Below are positions 7,599-16,071 of a DNA stretch of 64,000 nucleotides, piece after piece; positions within the stretch are counted from its first letter, which is position 1, and each line of letters starts with the position of its first letter. Made by a program: the position numbers and the translations under genes. Under the pieces are notes generated by a model. The model was not told the DNA's origin and searched no databases. It worked only from the letters and a program-made list of their open reading frames with translations. This DNA comes from Ilyomonas sp965199845 (GTDB lineage Bacteria; Bacteroidota; Bacteroidia; Chitinophagales; Chitinophagaceae): contig CBDATZ010000008.1 of assembly GCA_965199845.1 (NCBI GenBank), forward strand, positions 16,859-80,858. Reading direction: 5' to 3'.

Positions 7599-9008
7599 TT
7601 ATGATCTTCTTCCTCTGCCTCCGCCATTACCACGATCTTGCGTAGGTCGGTTATCATTTCCACCTCCATTATTCATTCTCTGTTGCTGAGGCTGTTGTTG
7701 TCTTTGTTGCATTTGTTGCTGCCTCTCTTGCATTTGTTGCTGGCGTTGCTGCTGCATTTGTTGTCTTTGCATATCCTGCTGTTGACGCTGTTGCTGCATT
7801 TGTTGCTGACGCTGATTATCCATTTGCTGTCTTTGCTGATCCATTTGTTGCCTTCTGTCGTTCATCTGCTGCTGGCGCTGATTGTCCATTTGCTGACGTT
7901 GCTGATCAGTATTCTGCTGTTGCATTTGCTGTCTGCGGTTTTGCATATCCTGCATCTGCTGCTGGCGTTGCTGATCATTTTGCAACTGTCTATTACCATT
8001 ATTTCTATTCTGAAAATCATTTTGTCTGCGATCTAATCTTTCCTGGCGCCTGTTTTCTATCGGATTTGTTCTGTTATTGTTCTGTTGGTTATTTTGCTGC
8101 TGAATACCGTTTTGTCTCGGTTGTCTTTCAACAGACTGAGGTCTTGTATTTTGCTGTGCAGGATTATTTTGATTGTTATTAAATCTATTGTTTCCAGCAT
8201 TTCTATCTGCACGTGGATTGTACATATAGATGCCATTTCTATCCTGACGTCCGCCTGTTCTTTGATTTGATGCGATAATATTCTGTTGCTGAATACGGCG
8301 TCCGGAATATCTTTCTACATCACCTCTGTTTGGTCCGGTAACAAACCGATTATTATTGTAAACATTTGTATTATTAATAATCGTTGTGTTCCTTATAATC
8401 GTTACATTTCGTGAACGATTTACATAATACGGATTGATGCTTCTGTAACCCATATAACGATGAGGTAAAAACAGCCAGCTTGCGGCAGGAATACCAATTC
8501 CTACATTAACACCAATACTTAAACCTGGTGACAATGGAGCCCAGCCATAATAATCGCCGCCATTACGCCAGCTAACCCAGGCAGGTCCCCATGTATAACC
8601 CGGAACCCAAAACCAACCAAACGCATTATCGTAAGACCAGCGACCGTAATGAAATGGCGCCCATCCCCAGTTATAATCAGAAACCCATGTCCAGCCAAAG
8701 CGAGTGTACGCCCAGTGTCCGCCTGTGGAATAAGGTTGAAAACCGGAAACGTTACAAACCCAAACATTTCCATAACCCGGATAATCTCTCCAGCTACCAT
8801 AAGGTGATAACTCATCATGGAATGTATTGTAATTCACATCCTGTTCCGGCTGAATAAAAGCTTCATCACTACCATTATCGTAAGTGTTATTGCTATTATC
8901 AGAATTTTGATAATCATCGTCCTGAGCAAAAGAACTTTGCGCAAAACTTAAAAAAGTCAATACCATTACCGGTATTAACATTCGCAACCATTTTCTTCTC
9001 TGCTTCAT
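7599..9008 (-). CDS. DUF6600-type protein with YxWGxW-like repeats and a Gln-rich tail
   Basis: I start at the ATG before KQRRKWLRML, which gives a standard signal peptide ending at SSFAQ; an ATG 13 codons upstream is possible. Next comes a Trp/Tyr/Gly-rich region with repeated W-x-x-G-x-W units (for example YNWGWAPFHYGRW and FWVPGYTWGPAW), the hallmark of DUF6600. The last ~200 residues are low complexity, dominated by Gln, Asn and Arg, encoded by CTG/TTG-rich tandem triplets on the plus strand. The protein is likely secreted to the periplasm or surface. Function is unknown; many homologues are short-domain stress or envelope proteins. The repeated tail is prone to length change. Confidence 0.8.
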   Translation of the reverse strand: MKQRRKWLRMLIPVMVLTFLSFAQSSFAQDDDYQNSDNSNNTYDNGSDEAFIQPEQDVNYNTFHDELSPYGSWRDYPGYGNVWVCNVSGFQPYSTGGHWAYTRFGWTWVSDYNWGWAPFHYGRWSYDNAFGWFWVPGYTWGPAWVSWRNGGDYYGWAPLSPGLSIGVNVGIGIPAASWLFLPHRYMGYRSINPYYVNRSRNVTIIRNTTIINNTNVYNNNRFVTGPNRGDVERYSGRRIQQQNIIASNQRTGGRQDRNGIYMYNPRADRNAGNNRFNNNQNNPAQQNTRPQSVERQPRQNGIQQQNNQQNNNRTNPIENRRQERLDRRQNDFQNRNNGNRQLQNDQQRQQQMQDMQNRRQQMQQQNTDQQRQQMDNQRQQQMNDRRQQMDQQRQQMDNQRQQQMQQQRQQQDMQRQQMQQQRQQQMQERQQQMQQRQQQPQQQRMNNGGGNDNRPTQDRGNGGGRGRRS

Positions 9009-9260
9009 CTTTTTATATTTTGTAGTTGTTGTTTTATATATGTCCATCCGTATGCCAAAAACTAACAGATGTTTATTAAGAATATAAGACTGTAACGTTG
9101 AGAAAAGTTTAATAATAAAATATCTAATAGGTGAGCAATTTTACTTGACGTAATCTCAGTTCATAATAAACCCTAAGTGGTAATAATTTAATAGGATAAT
9201 TTGCAGTTACATGCGATTATAAGAATTTTTGTTTTCTTCTATCAATTGTTTTATAAACAA

Positions 9261-9288
9261 AAAAGCCGAATCAAACGATTCGGCTTTT
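9261..9288 (-). terminator. Rho-independent terminator after nusG
   Basis: AAAAGCCGAATC pairs with GATTCGGCTTTT over 12 bp with a four-base loop, 20 bp after the nusG stop. It ends the tuf-secE-nusG transcript before any rplK gene. Confidence 0.75.
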
Positions 9289-9307
9289 GTAATTCTTTAT
9301 CTTTAGT

Positions 9308-9913
9308 TTAACTGATTTTTTCCACCTGCATATAATTCAATTCAACAGGAGTGGAGCGGCCAAAGATTTTCACAGACACTTTCAATTTTTTCTTTTCATC
9401 TGTAATTTCTTCTATAACACCATTAAAATCATTAAACGGACCTTCTATAATTTTGATAGTTTCACCAATAATAAATGGCTCGCTCAATGTAACACCCTGC
9501 TCGTTCATCTCGTCAACTTTACCAAGCATTCTGTTTACTTCTGCCTTACGTAACGAAATGATATTTCCTTTGCTGCCTTTGCCATCTGTTAAGAAGTGCA
9601 TTACATTAGTCAGGTTGCTAATGTGCTGAATGATGTCATCATTCAGTTTACCACTTTCTACTTCAAGAAAAAGATAGCCGGGATAATAGTTTTTTTCGCG
9701 CATTACCTTTTTACCGTTTTGCACTTTGTAAACTTTTTCCTGGGGTAAAAAAACCTGCTTTACAATCGTATTCCAGCCGCTGCGAAGAATGTCCTTATCA
9801 AGATATTCTTTAACCTTTCTTTCCTTACCGCTTACCACACGTAACGCATACCATTTTGAATCGGCTGCTTCCGGTTGTTGCACCTGCGGTTCCTGCACTA
9901 TATTTTCTTCCAT
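9308..9913 (-). CDS. nusG: transcription termination/antitermination factor NusG
   Basis: At 201 residues it has the NGN domain (WYALRVVSGKERKVKEYL near 22-39, YPGYLFLEVE near 77-86) and a C-terminal KOW domain (GETIKIIEGPFNDFNG). NusG binds the RNA polymerase clamp and links transcription to Rho, NusE or the ribosome. It follows secE by 6 bp in the usual order tRNA-Trp, secE, nusG. Unusually it is followed by a terminator and an unrelated gene, not by rplK-rplA. The length and the housekeeping context make it NusG proper and not an UpxY-like capsule antiterminator. Confidence 0.95.
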   Translation of the reverse strand: MEENIVQEPQVQQPEAADSKWYALRVVSGKERKVKEYLDKDILRSGWNTIVKQVFLPQEKVYKVQNGKKVMREKNYYPGYLFLEVESGKLNDDIIQHISNLTNVMHFLTDGKGSKGNIISLRKAEVNRMLGKVDEMNEQGVTLSEPFIIGETIKIIEGPFNDFNGVIEEITDEKKKLKVSVKIFGRSTPVELNYMQVEKIS

Positions 9914-9919
9914 ATTCTT

Positions 9920-10117
9920 CTATTTTTGAAATAAAGAATAAATCAATTTCAGTAACCAACTGCTCGCCAAGTCCATCAAGCCAACAATGGCTGTAATAAC
10001 AGCCGTAGCTACCAGCACGATAACAGTAGATTGTTGTAATTGCTCCCAGGTAGGCCAGCTAACTTTATCAACTAATTCGTGATAAGATTCTTTAAAATAG
10101 AGAGATACTTTATTCAC
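9920..10117 (-). CDS. secE: preprotein translocase subunit SecE
   Basis: The 65-residue protein has the short bacterial SecE form: an amphipathic N-terminal helix (YFKESYHELVDKVSWPTW) followed by one membrane segment (about 30-55). SecE clamps SecY in the inner-membrane SecYEG channel. It sits between tRNA-Trp and nusG, as in other Bacteroidota. Confidence 0.93.
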   Translation of the reverse strand: MNKVSLYFKESYHELVDKVSWPTWEQLQQSTVIVLVATAVITAIVGLMDLASSWLLKLIYSLFQK

Positions 10118-10204
10118 CTGATTGATTTGAAAATTTGAAGATTTGAAAAGGAAAAATGAGATATAAGTTTAAATTCTCAGGTTATTTCATTTTCAAATGG
10201 CTTG

Positions 10205-10276
10205 CACGGGCACTAGGATTCGAACCCAGATCGAAGGTTTTGGAGACCTCTATACTAACCGTTGTACGATGCCCGT
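10205..10276 (-). tRNA. tRNA-Trp(CCA)
   Basis: On the minus strand the acceptor ACGGGCA pairs with TGCCCGT, the anticodon loop is CTCCAAA (anticodon CCA) and the T-loop is GTTCGAATC. Length 72 nt, discriminator G. It lies between tuf and secE. CCA is not encoded. Confidence 0.95.
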
Positions 10277-10339
10277 AAGTAAAATCAGCTAATCAACCAT
10301 TTGCTGATTAGCTGATTTGTAAATATAAGAACTTATTTC

Positions 10340-11527
10340 TTATTTGATGATTTCTGTAACCTGGCCAGCGCCTACTGTACGACCACCTTCACGAATAGCG
10401 AATTTCAAACCTTTCTCCATGGCTATCGGTTGGATCAATTTTACAGTTAAACCGATATTATCACCAGGCATTACCATTTCTGTTCCTGCCGGTAATTCAA
10501 CTTCACCTGTTACGTCTGTTGTACGGAAGTAGAACTGAGGACGGTATTTGTTGAAGAACGGAGTGTGACGACCACCTTCTTCTTTGCTCAACACATATAC
10601 TTCACATTTGAATTCTGTGTGTGGAGTGATAGATTTTGGTTTAACGATTACCATACCACGACGGATCTGAGATTTTTCAATACCGCGTAATAGTAAACCT
10701 GCATTATCACCAGCCTGACCTTCGTCCAATAATTTCTTGAACATTTCAACGCCGGTAACAGTAGATATTAACGGAGTGTCCATCAAACCAACGATTTCAA
10801 CACCTTCACCAACTTTAATGATGCCGCGTTCAATACGACCAGTAGCAACGGTACCACGACCTGTGATAGAGAATACATCTTCTACAGACATAAGGAATGG
10901 CTGATCAATCGGACGTGGAGGCAATGGAATGTATGTATCAACAGCATCCATTAACTCTTCTACTTTCTTTACCCATTGTGCTTCACCAGCTAATGCGCCG
11001 GTTGCAGAACCCTGGATGATTGGCGTATTATCACCATCAAAGCCATTTTTAGAAAGAATCTCGCGAATTTCCATTTCTACTAATTCAAGCAGTTCCGGAT
11101 CATCCACAAGATCAACTTTATTCATAAATACCACCATACGAGGTACACCTACCTGGCGAGCCAGAAGAATGTGTTCTCTGGTCTGTGGCATTGGGCCATC
11201 AGTAGCCGCAACTACCAGGATAGCACCATCCATCTGGGCAGCACCGGTAATCATGTTTTTCACATAGTCAGCGTGACCTGGACAGTCAACGTGAGCGTAA
11301 TGACGTGCAGTTGTTTCGTATTCAACGTGTGCCGTATTGATGGTGATACCGCGTTCCTTTTCTTCGGGAGCCGCATCAATTTCATCATACTTTCTAGCTT
11401 GCGCCATACCTTTAGAAGCAAGAATGCTCGTAATGGCAGCGGTTAATGTTGTTTTACCGTGGTCTACGTGACCAATGGTACCAACATTTACGTGAGGTTT
11501 TTCCCTCTTAAAGGTCTCTTTAGACAT
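10340..11527 (-). CDS. tuf: elongation factor Tu
   Basis: The 395-residue protein is almost invariant EF-Tu: P-loop GHVDHGKT (19-26), DCPGHADYV, and NKVDL for guanine recognition, followed by the two beta-barrel domains. It delivers aminoacyl-tRNA to the ribosome with GTP. It is embedded in a tRNA cluster (four tRNAs before, tRNA-Trp after), as is typical of the phylum. No second tuf copy is in the window. Confidence 0.99.
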   Translation of the reverse strand: MSKETFKREKPHVNVGTIGHVDHGKTTLTAAITSILASKGMAQARKYDEIDAAPEEKERGITINTAHVEYETTARHYAHVDCPGHADYVKNMITGAAQMDGAILVVAATDGPMPQTREHILLARQVGVPRMVVFMNKVDLVDDPELLELVEMEIREILSKNGFDGDNTPIIQGSATGALAGEAQWVKKVEELMDAVDTYIPLPPRPIDQPFLMSVEDVFSITGRGTVATGRIERGIIKVGEGVEIVGLMDTPLISTVTGVEMFKKLLDEGQAGDNAGLLLRGIEKSQIRRGMVIVKPKSITPHTEFKCEVYVLSKEEGGRHTPFFNKYRPQFYFRTTDVTGEVELPAGTEMVMPGDNIGLTVKLIQPIAMEKGLKFAIREGGRTVGAGQVTEIIK

Positions 11528-11651
11528 TGTATCGGTTTTATGTTGTTTTTACGAATACTAAAAGTCTGCAAGTAAACAAATTGCTTGCAAACATTAATTT
11601 AAAACTTACTTGATAATTAAAATTTACAATTATCAATTTAAAAATCAGAAG

Positions 11652-11723
<72 letters not shown>

Positions 11724-11798
11724 TTTTGTCAAGTGACAGTTGGCATTTGTAGTTGACAGAGAAAAGAAACTGTCTGCTATCTGTCATCTCAGCAAGTG

Positions 11799-11871
11799 AG
11801 CGGAAGACGAGGGTCGAACCCGCAACCTATAGCTTGGAAGGCTATCGCTCTACCAGTTGAGCTACTTCCGC
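11799..11871 (-). tRNA. tRNA-Gly(TCC)
   Basis: Minus-strand cloverleaf: acceptor GCGGAAG/CTTCCGC, anticodon stem ATAGC/GCTAT with loop CTTCCAA (anticodon TCC), T-loop GTTCGACCC. 73 nt, discriminator T. Confidence 0.95.
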
Positions 11872-11911
11872 GTGTTTACTTCTAATTGAACTTATCAATT
11901 AAAAGTAAGAG

Positions 11912-11994
<83 letters not shown>

Positions 11995-12036
11995 ATGATT
12001 GACAATCAAAGATATTTAATTATCAATACTCTTCTG

Positions 12037-12109
12037 AGCCACTTGTCGGAATCGAACCAACGACCTACTGATTACAAATCAGTTGCTCTACCAGCTGAGC
12101 TAAAGTGGC
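12037..12109 (-). tRNA. tRNA-Thr(TGT)
   Basis: Minus-strand cloverleaf: acceptor GCCACTT/AAGTGGC, anticodon stem ACTGA/TCAGT with loop TTTGTAA (anticodon TGT), T-loop GTTCGATTC. 73 nt, discriminator T. It is the first gene of the tRNA-tuf-secE-nusG unit. Confidence 0.95.
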
Positions 12110-12140
12110 AAACAAAGAACTACCCGTTTTTTCGGGATTG

Positions 12141-12169
12141 CAAAGGTAGGAGAAAACTTTTCTTGGCAA
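12141..12169 (-). promoter_or_regulatory. promoter of the tRNA-tuf-secE-nusG unit
   Basis: On the minus strand TTG (12169-12167), 18 nt, then TACCTTTG (12148-12141) match the Bacteroidota consensus TTG-N17-23-TAnnTTTG, 32 bp before tRNA-Thr(TGT). A small hairpin with stem CCCG/CGGG lies just after it at about 12123-12136. Confidence 0.6.
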
Positions 12170-12199
12170 AATAATGACGCATTTTTTCTATAGCTTTTT

Positions 12200-12234
12200 T
12201 TAAAGTAAAAAATTATAGAATTCGTTGTTCTATA
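12200..12234 (-). terminator. possible terminator of the GT-C-like gene
   Basis: On the minus strand TATAGAA and TTCTATA form a 7-bp AT-rich stem that overlaps the stop codon region and is followed by a T-run. The stem is weak in GC, so this is tentative. Confidence 0.4.
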
Positions 12235-13633
12235 AATGATTGATTTGGCTAAAAGTGACTTTATCTTCTTTCCATTCAATCAATATATTTTTTCTATTGC
12301 TGTTAGAACCGGATTGCAGAAAATTGAAATCCACTTTATAATTATTTGCCGGATGATACAATTCTGATTTGGATAAAATAACAACTGTTTGCGCCGAATC
12401 TTTTTTTACAAGCTTAACCGCGCTTTCAAAACCATTACGGAAAATAAAAGCGCCTTTATATTGTGCCGGCAAATCTTTACAAAAAACAGAATCAGAATCA
12501 ACCGTTTTCATTAGCCCTGAAATGGTAGTCCGGCAAATATTACTGCTAACGACAAAGCTTTTATAACTTACAAATAAAACCACAAGTTCAGTTATAAAAA
12601 CAACAGCATAAGCCAGCATAATTCTTCTTTGAAAAACAAGATGTAAAAGCTGAATAATACAAATAATAAAAAAGACAGAAGGGAAATAAAGAAAACGTTC
12701 AGATTCAGTATCGTGCGTGTCAATGCCTAATGGAATAACAGGTAGCAAGGTTAATAAAAAGCATATTGCACTTACATAAAAAACAAGATTGATTTTTTTT
12801 CTTGTATAAAAAATTACGGTTGCAAAAGCGACACCTGTTAATAAACAAGTGATTGAAAAAGCAATTGAAGACTGCATAGGAACAACAACTGAACGAAACA
12901 GCAATGCCGCGGCATTTTTAACTAATAGAAACAAATTGAAGTTTAACATTTTTTCGCTGCCGTAAGGCGTACCAATAATGTCTTGTGTGAAAGAATATCT
13001 TCCGATTAAATAAATAAAGAACAACAACCAAAATCCACTTGCATATGCAATAGAAATTATTTTGTTCTCCTTTTTATAAATTACAGTTAGAAAAATAATG
13101 ATAACCGGAATAATCCAGGCTTCTTCATAACTCAATAAAGCAGCCGAAAAACATAAAAGCGACAACCAATAATATAGCCGGCTTTTCTCTTTTTGTAAAT
13201 AAAAAAGAAAGCACAACAAACCAAACAAAGTACATAAAACAGCGCCTCTTCCAACGATCCAAAACAAAGCTTCGCTATGAAAAGGATAAAACAAAAAAAG
13301 AAAGCTGGCCGCTAAAGCCATATTATTTGAAACGATAACATCATGTCGTAAAAAGAATAATTTTCTTGCAAAAAAGTAAAAGCAAAACGTAGATAAAAAA
13401 TGAAGTAAAAAATTGGTAACATGAAATCCGGTTGCATTCATTTTCCAGGTTGAATAATCAACATACAAACTGGCATCTGATAACGGGCGAAAAGAATGAA
13501 AAATAGCAGCCGGATGAAGAGAAAACAAAATGCTGTCAAAATCATCACTTAAAAAATATAACCGGACAGGAGAGAAGAAAATCAAAAATAAAATGCAGCC
13601 TGCACTTATATAAATAAGATGTCTTTTGTACAT
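12230..13633 (-). CDS. polytopic membrane protein, GT-C glycosyltransferase-like
   Basis: About ten hydrophobic segments cover the first ~380 of 467 residues, followed by a soluble tail of about 80 residues. The first loop has FLSDDFDS, the paired acidic motif typical of GT-C glycosyltransferases (PMT/ArnT type), which use polyprenyl-phosphate sugars. No specific family can be named. It sits between hpf and the tRNA cluster, which are normally adjacent in this phylum, and so looks like an insertion into a conserved block. Confidence is high for a membrane protein and moderate for GT-C. Confidence 0.6.
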   Translation of the reverse strand: MYKRHLIYISAGCILFLIFFSPVRLYFLSDDFDSILFSLHPAAIFHSFRPLSDASLYVDYSTWKMNATGFHVTNFLLHFLSTFCFYFFARKLFFLRHDVIVSNNMALAASFLFLFYPFHSEALFWIVGRGAVLCTLFGLLCFLFYLQKEKSRLYYWLSLLCFSAALLSYEEAWIIPVIIIFLTVIYKKENKIISIAYASGFWLLFFIYLIGRYSFTQDIIGTPYGSEKMLNFNLFLLVKNAAALLFRSVVVPMQSSIAFSITCLLTGVAFATVIFYTRKKINLVFYVSAICFLLTLLPVIPLGIDTHDTESERFLYFPSVFFIICIIQLLHLVFQRRIMLAYAVVFITELVVLFVSYKSFVVSSNICRTTISGLMKTVDSDSVFCKDLPAQYKGAFIFRNGFESAVKLVKKDSAQTVVILSKSELYHPANNYKVDFNFLQSGSNSNRKNILIEWKEDKVTFSQINHL

Positions 13634-13691
13634 ACAAGCTCAAAGATACTGGCTGCAAATTATAAGGTTATACAGAAGAAATGCGGGCAAT

Positions 13692-13714
13692 AAAAAACCC
13701 CGGCAAACGGGGTT
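13692..13714 (-). terminator. terminator after hpf
   Basis: AACCCCG/CGGGGTT form a 7-bp stem with a five-base loop, followed on the minus strand by six T, 7 bp after the hpf stop. Confidence 0.75.
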
Positions 13715-13720
13715 ACAAAT

Positions 13721-14023
13721 TTATGCAGCGGCAAGCTTTTCTTTCTTTCTTTTTATCTGGTTAATGGCAGAATCTAAAGCGATGTCGAACGATTCTTCGA
13801 ACGATTTGGAAGACGCTTTTACAAATAGTTTTTGTTTTGGCACATGCACCCGAATTTCTACTATTTTATCTTTCAATACATGCACTACATTATCCAATTT
13901 TAAAAACACATCTACCTTAATAATGCGGTCGTGAAAGTTTTCTAATCTTTGGGTTTTCGTAGTAACATAATGAATGAGTTTTGCATCAGCATTGAAATGA
14001 ACGGACTGGAGATTTACATTCAT
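13721..14023 (-). CDS. hpf: ribosome hibernation-promoting factor, short form
   Basis: The 100-residue protein matches the HPF/RaiA family (beta-alpha-beta-beta-beta-alpha fold). The start NLQSVHFNADAKL and the helix SFEESFDIALDSAINQIKR are characteristic. Only the short HPF domain is present, with no C-terminal dimerisation domain of long HPF. It binds the 30S decoding region and inactivates ribosomes in stationary phase. It follows xerC in the conserved order rpsU, xerC, hpf. Confidence 0.88.
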   Translation of the reverse strand: MNVNLQSVHFNADAKLIHYVTTKTQRLENFHDRIIKVDVFLKLDNVVHVLKDKIVEIRVHVPKQKLFVKASSKSFEESFDIALDSAINQIKRKKEKLAAA

Positions 14024-14207
14024 ACAAATTTACTTTTAGTGGTGAACGGAAGTGATTTACATCTACAAAGAACTATTGTTTTATTGCAGTTCAAAGTAGT
14101 GAATCGTAATCAATAAAAATCAATTTGTGAAAATTTTAATCTCTTTTTTATCTTCTGGTGAATAAAGACAAACTGATTATTTGAGAAGCAGAATTTCGAT
14201 AATTTTT

Positions 14208-15101
14208 TTACGCTTTCGGATGCGCCTGTTTGTAAACTTCTTTTAGTTTTTCAATCGTTAAATGCGTATAAACCTGCGTGGAAGCCAAACTCGAATGCCC
14301 GAGCAATTCCTTTACCGCATTCATTTCGGCTCCGTTATTAATAAGATGGGTAGCGAATGTGTGCCGCAAAATATGCGGACTTTTCTTTTCGATGGTTGTG
14401 GCTTCGCCGAGATATTTTTTTACAAAATTGTAAATCGTTTTCGGGTTAAACGCTTTGCCCTTTTCATTTGTAAATACATTCTGAACGCCGGAATCAGCAT
14501 CTGGTTTTTCCAATATATACTTTTTTATGTCCTGCAACAATTCGTTTGATACCGGAATGAGGCGTTCTTTATTTCCTTTTCCTAACACTTTTATATTGCC
14601 GTAACTGTAATCAATATTCGTTTCTTTCAGGTTAATTAATTCGCTCAAACGCATACCTGTATTGTACAATAACGTGAGAATTAGTTTTTCGGTATTGCCG
14701 CTATGAGTATCTGGAAATACGATTTGCTCAAACACTTTTCGAATATCTTTTTCATCAACAAATACCGGTAACCGCTTACTGATTTTTGGCGAAATAATAC
14801 CGAATGTTGGTGCTTGTTTAATTACGCCTTGCTTTAGCAAATATTTAAAAAACGACTTTAGGGCTGAGATTTTACGGTTGATACTTTTATTGGTAAGCGC
14901 TTCTTTTCCTTTTAATTCTGCCAGCCAGGAGCGTATAAAAGTCGTTTTTATTTCTTCTATTGACGGACTGTCGTATTCTGTTGTCAGATATGAAATGAAC
15001 TGAGTTAAATCAATACTATACGACGCGATGGTATGCTGTGAATATTTCTTTTCGAATTGAAGAAACTGCAAAAATTCCTGAACCTGCGGATAATGATTCA
15101 T
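14208..15101 (-). CDS. xerC: tyrosine recombinase XerC/XerD family
   Basis: The 297-residue protein has the N-terminal SAM-like domain (1-95) and a complete catalytic domain: R151 in NTGMRLSE, K174, H243 and R246 in HILRHTFATHL, H269 and the nucleophile Y278 in STQVYTHL. Xer recombinases resolve chromosome dimers at dif. Position beside rpsU and hpf supports the housekeeping enzyme and not a mobile-element integrase. Whether it is XerC or XerD cannot be told from the sequence alone. Confidence 0.88.
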   Translation of the reverse strand: MNHYPQVQEFLQFLQFEKKYSQHTIASYSIDLTQFISYLTTEYDSPSIEEIKTTFIRSWLAELKGKEALTNKSINRKISALKSFFKYLLKQGVIKQAPTFGIISPKISKRLPVFVDEKDIRKVFEQIVFPDTHSGNTEKLILTLLYNTGMRLSELINLKETNIDYSYGNIKVLGKGNKERLIPVSNELLQDIKKYILEKPDADSGVQNVFTNEKGKAFNPKTIYNFVKKYLGEATTIEKKSPHILRHTFATHLINNGAEMNAVKELLGHSSLASTQVYTHLTIEKLKEVYKQAHPKA

Positions 15102-15112
15102 ATATGCAAAGC

Positions 15113-15148
15113 AAAATAGCCATAAAGCTATGAGCTTATGGCTATTTT
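15113..15148 (-). terminator. terminator between rpsU and xerC
   Basis: AAAATAGCCATAA pairs with TTATGGCTATTTT over 13 bp with a ten-base loop, 20 bp after the rpsU stop. It probably uncouples the highly expressed rpsU from xerC. Confidence 0.65.
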
Positions 15149-15167
15149 GAATTATTAACAGGAAAAT

Positions 15168-15365
15168 TTATTTTTCGATTGTCCCGGCAGCTATTTTTTG
15201 TTTGTAGATAGCTTTCAGTACTTCTGTACGACGTTGTACAGAAGGTTTTGTGAAACTCTGACGCTCTCTTAACTGCAATAACGCTTTACTTTTTTCAAAT
15301 TTCTTTTTATATTTCTTCAGCGCTTTGTCAATGTTTTCGCAGTCTTTCGAATCAATTATTAGCAT
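15168..15365 (-). CDS. rpsU: 30S ribosomal protein bS21
   Basis: The 65-residue basic protein has the bS21 pattern (ENIDKALKKYKKKFEKS, then LRERQSFTKPSVQRR). bS21 sits on the 30S platform beside the 3' end of 16S rRNA. In Bacteroidota it is known to help hide the anti-Shine-Dalgarno sequence. The gene has a strong consensus promoter and an exceptionally strong Shine-Dalgarno site (both listed), and a terminator follows. Confidence 0.95.
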   Translation of the reverse strand: MLIIDSKDCENIDKALKKYKKKFEKSKALLQLRERQSFTKPSVQRRTEVLKAIYKQKIAAGTIEK

Positions 15366-15375
15366 AGTATATAAT

Positions 15376-15384
15376 ACCTCCTTT
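15376..15384 (-). promoter_or_regulatory. strong Shine-Dalgarno site of rpsU
   Basis: On the minus strand AAAGGAGGT ends 10 nt before the ATG, giving eight contiguous bases complementary to the usual 16S 3' end. Genes in this window otherwise lack such sites, so this one stands out and fits autoregulation of bS21. Confidence 0.75.
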
Positions 15385-15400
15385 AGGTAAATTTAGGTTG

Positions 15401-15430
15401 CAAAGTTAATAAACTTTACAATTTTAACAA
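15401..15430 (-). promoter_or_regulatory. rpsU promoter
   Basis: Minus strand: TTG (15430-15428), 19 nt, TAACTTTG (15408-15401). This is a full match to the Bacteroidota consensus, with transcription expected to start about 30 nt before the start codon. Confidence 0.65.
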
Positions 15431-15468
15431 GAAAAATTTTATAAAAATTCAGAATGTTGATTGAAAAA

Positions 15469-15982
15469 TTACTGGTAAATATCCAGCAAACCTTCTGGCA
15501 ATACAACATGAATTTCTTTCTTTTTTCTATCTATTTTATCAATGGTTTCTTCGTGTAGAGGAATGAAAGTTTCTTTACTGTTATAAGTTGTTCGCAGCAA
15601 AAGCTGATGCGGCTGTTCAATCACTTCTTCAACAATGCCAATCAACTTTTTATCTTCCAGAATCGAAAAACCTATCAAACCAATGGCTGATGCTTTACCG
15701 GCAACTTTTTCAAAATCTTTTTTCAGCAACCAAACTTGTTTTTGAATAAAACCGATGCGCCGCTTCTTTCGATAAAACGCCTTCTAATTGCACATAACTT
15801 TCAGCATGATCTTTTGCTTTTGCGCTTTGTATAAAATAGGGCAGAAGGTTGCCTTTGGTTTCTTCTACAAATAAAGCCTCAACATCTTTAAAAAATGATT
15901 TTTTTTCCAACCCATGCTGCAAAATTATTTCGCCTTTTATACCAAACGTGGCAACAATTTTTCCGATATGTATGTAATCCAT
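15469..15982 (-). pseudogene. rimM: 16S rRNA processing protein RimM, frameshifted
   Basis: Two frames together make one RimM. The first (15982-15710) carries the N-terminal barrel (MDYIHIGKIVATFGIKGEI) and the second (15729-15469 and the codons just upstream) carries the PRC-barrel part (QVWLLKKDFEKV onward). In frame 1 the text after EAAHRF changes from family-like to YSKTSLVAEKRF and stops. Removing one base in the TTTT at 15748-15751 gives HRFIQKQVWLLKKDF and a single protein of about 170 residues, the usual length. RimM assists 30S assembly. rpsP, its frequent neighbour, is not adjacent. Either a real 1-bp insertion or a sequencing error. Confidence 0.85.
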
Positions 15983-16071
15983 TTATAGTGTCAGTTTTTT
16001 ATTTTTTCAATGATAAATCAGGTTCATTCACTAACAAATGAAACTGATAAGTAGTCATTGAAAATCTTCAA

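Noticed and set aside
7680..7990. Repeated 18- to 30-base units resembling a repeat array or CRISPR
   Set aside because: The units are irregular, coding, made of triplets and lack regular spacers; they encode a Gln-rich tail.
7638..8036. Leu-rich plus-strand frame antisense to the DUF6600 tail
   Set aside because: It is the complement of tandem Gln codons (CTG/TTG triplets) and has no family features; composition alone makes it open.
9308..9913. UpxY/RfaH-like capsule antiterminator
   Set aside because: The gene follows secE and tRNA-Trp, and its length and motifs are those of housekeeping NusG.
15469..15982. Programmed frameshift in rimM
   Set aside because: No slippery heptamer or downstream structure noticed, and RimM is not known for frameshifting; a simple 1-bp indel explains it.
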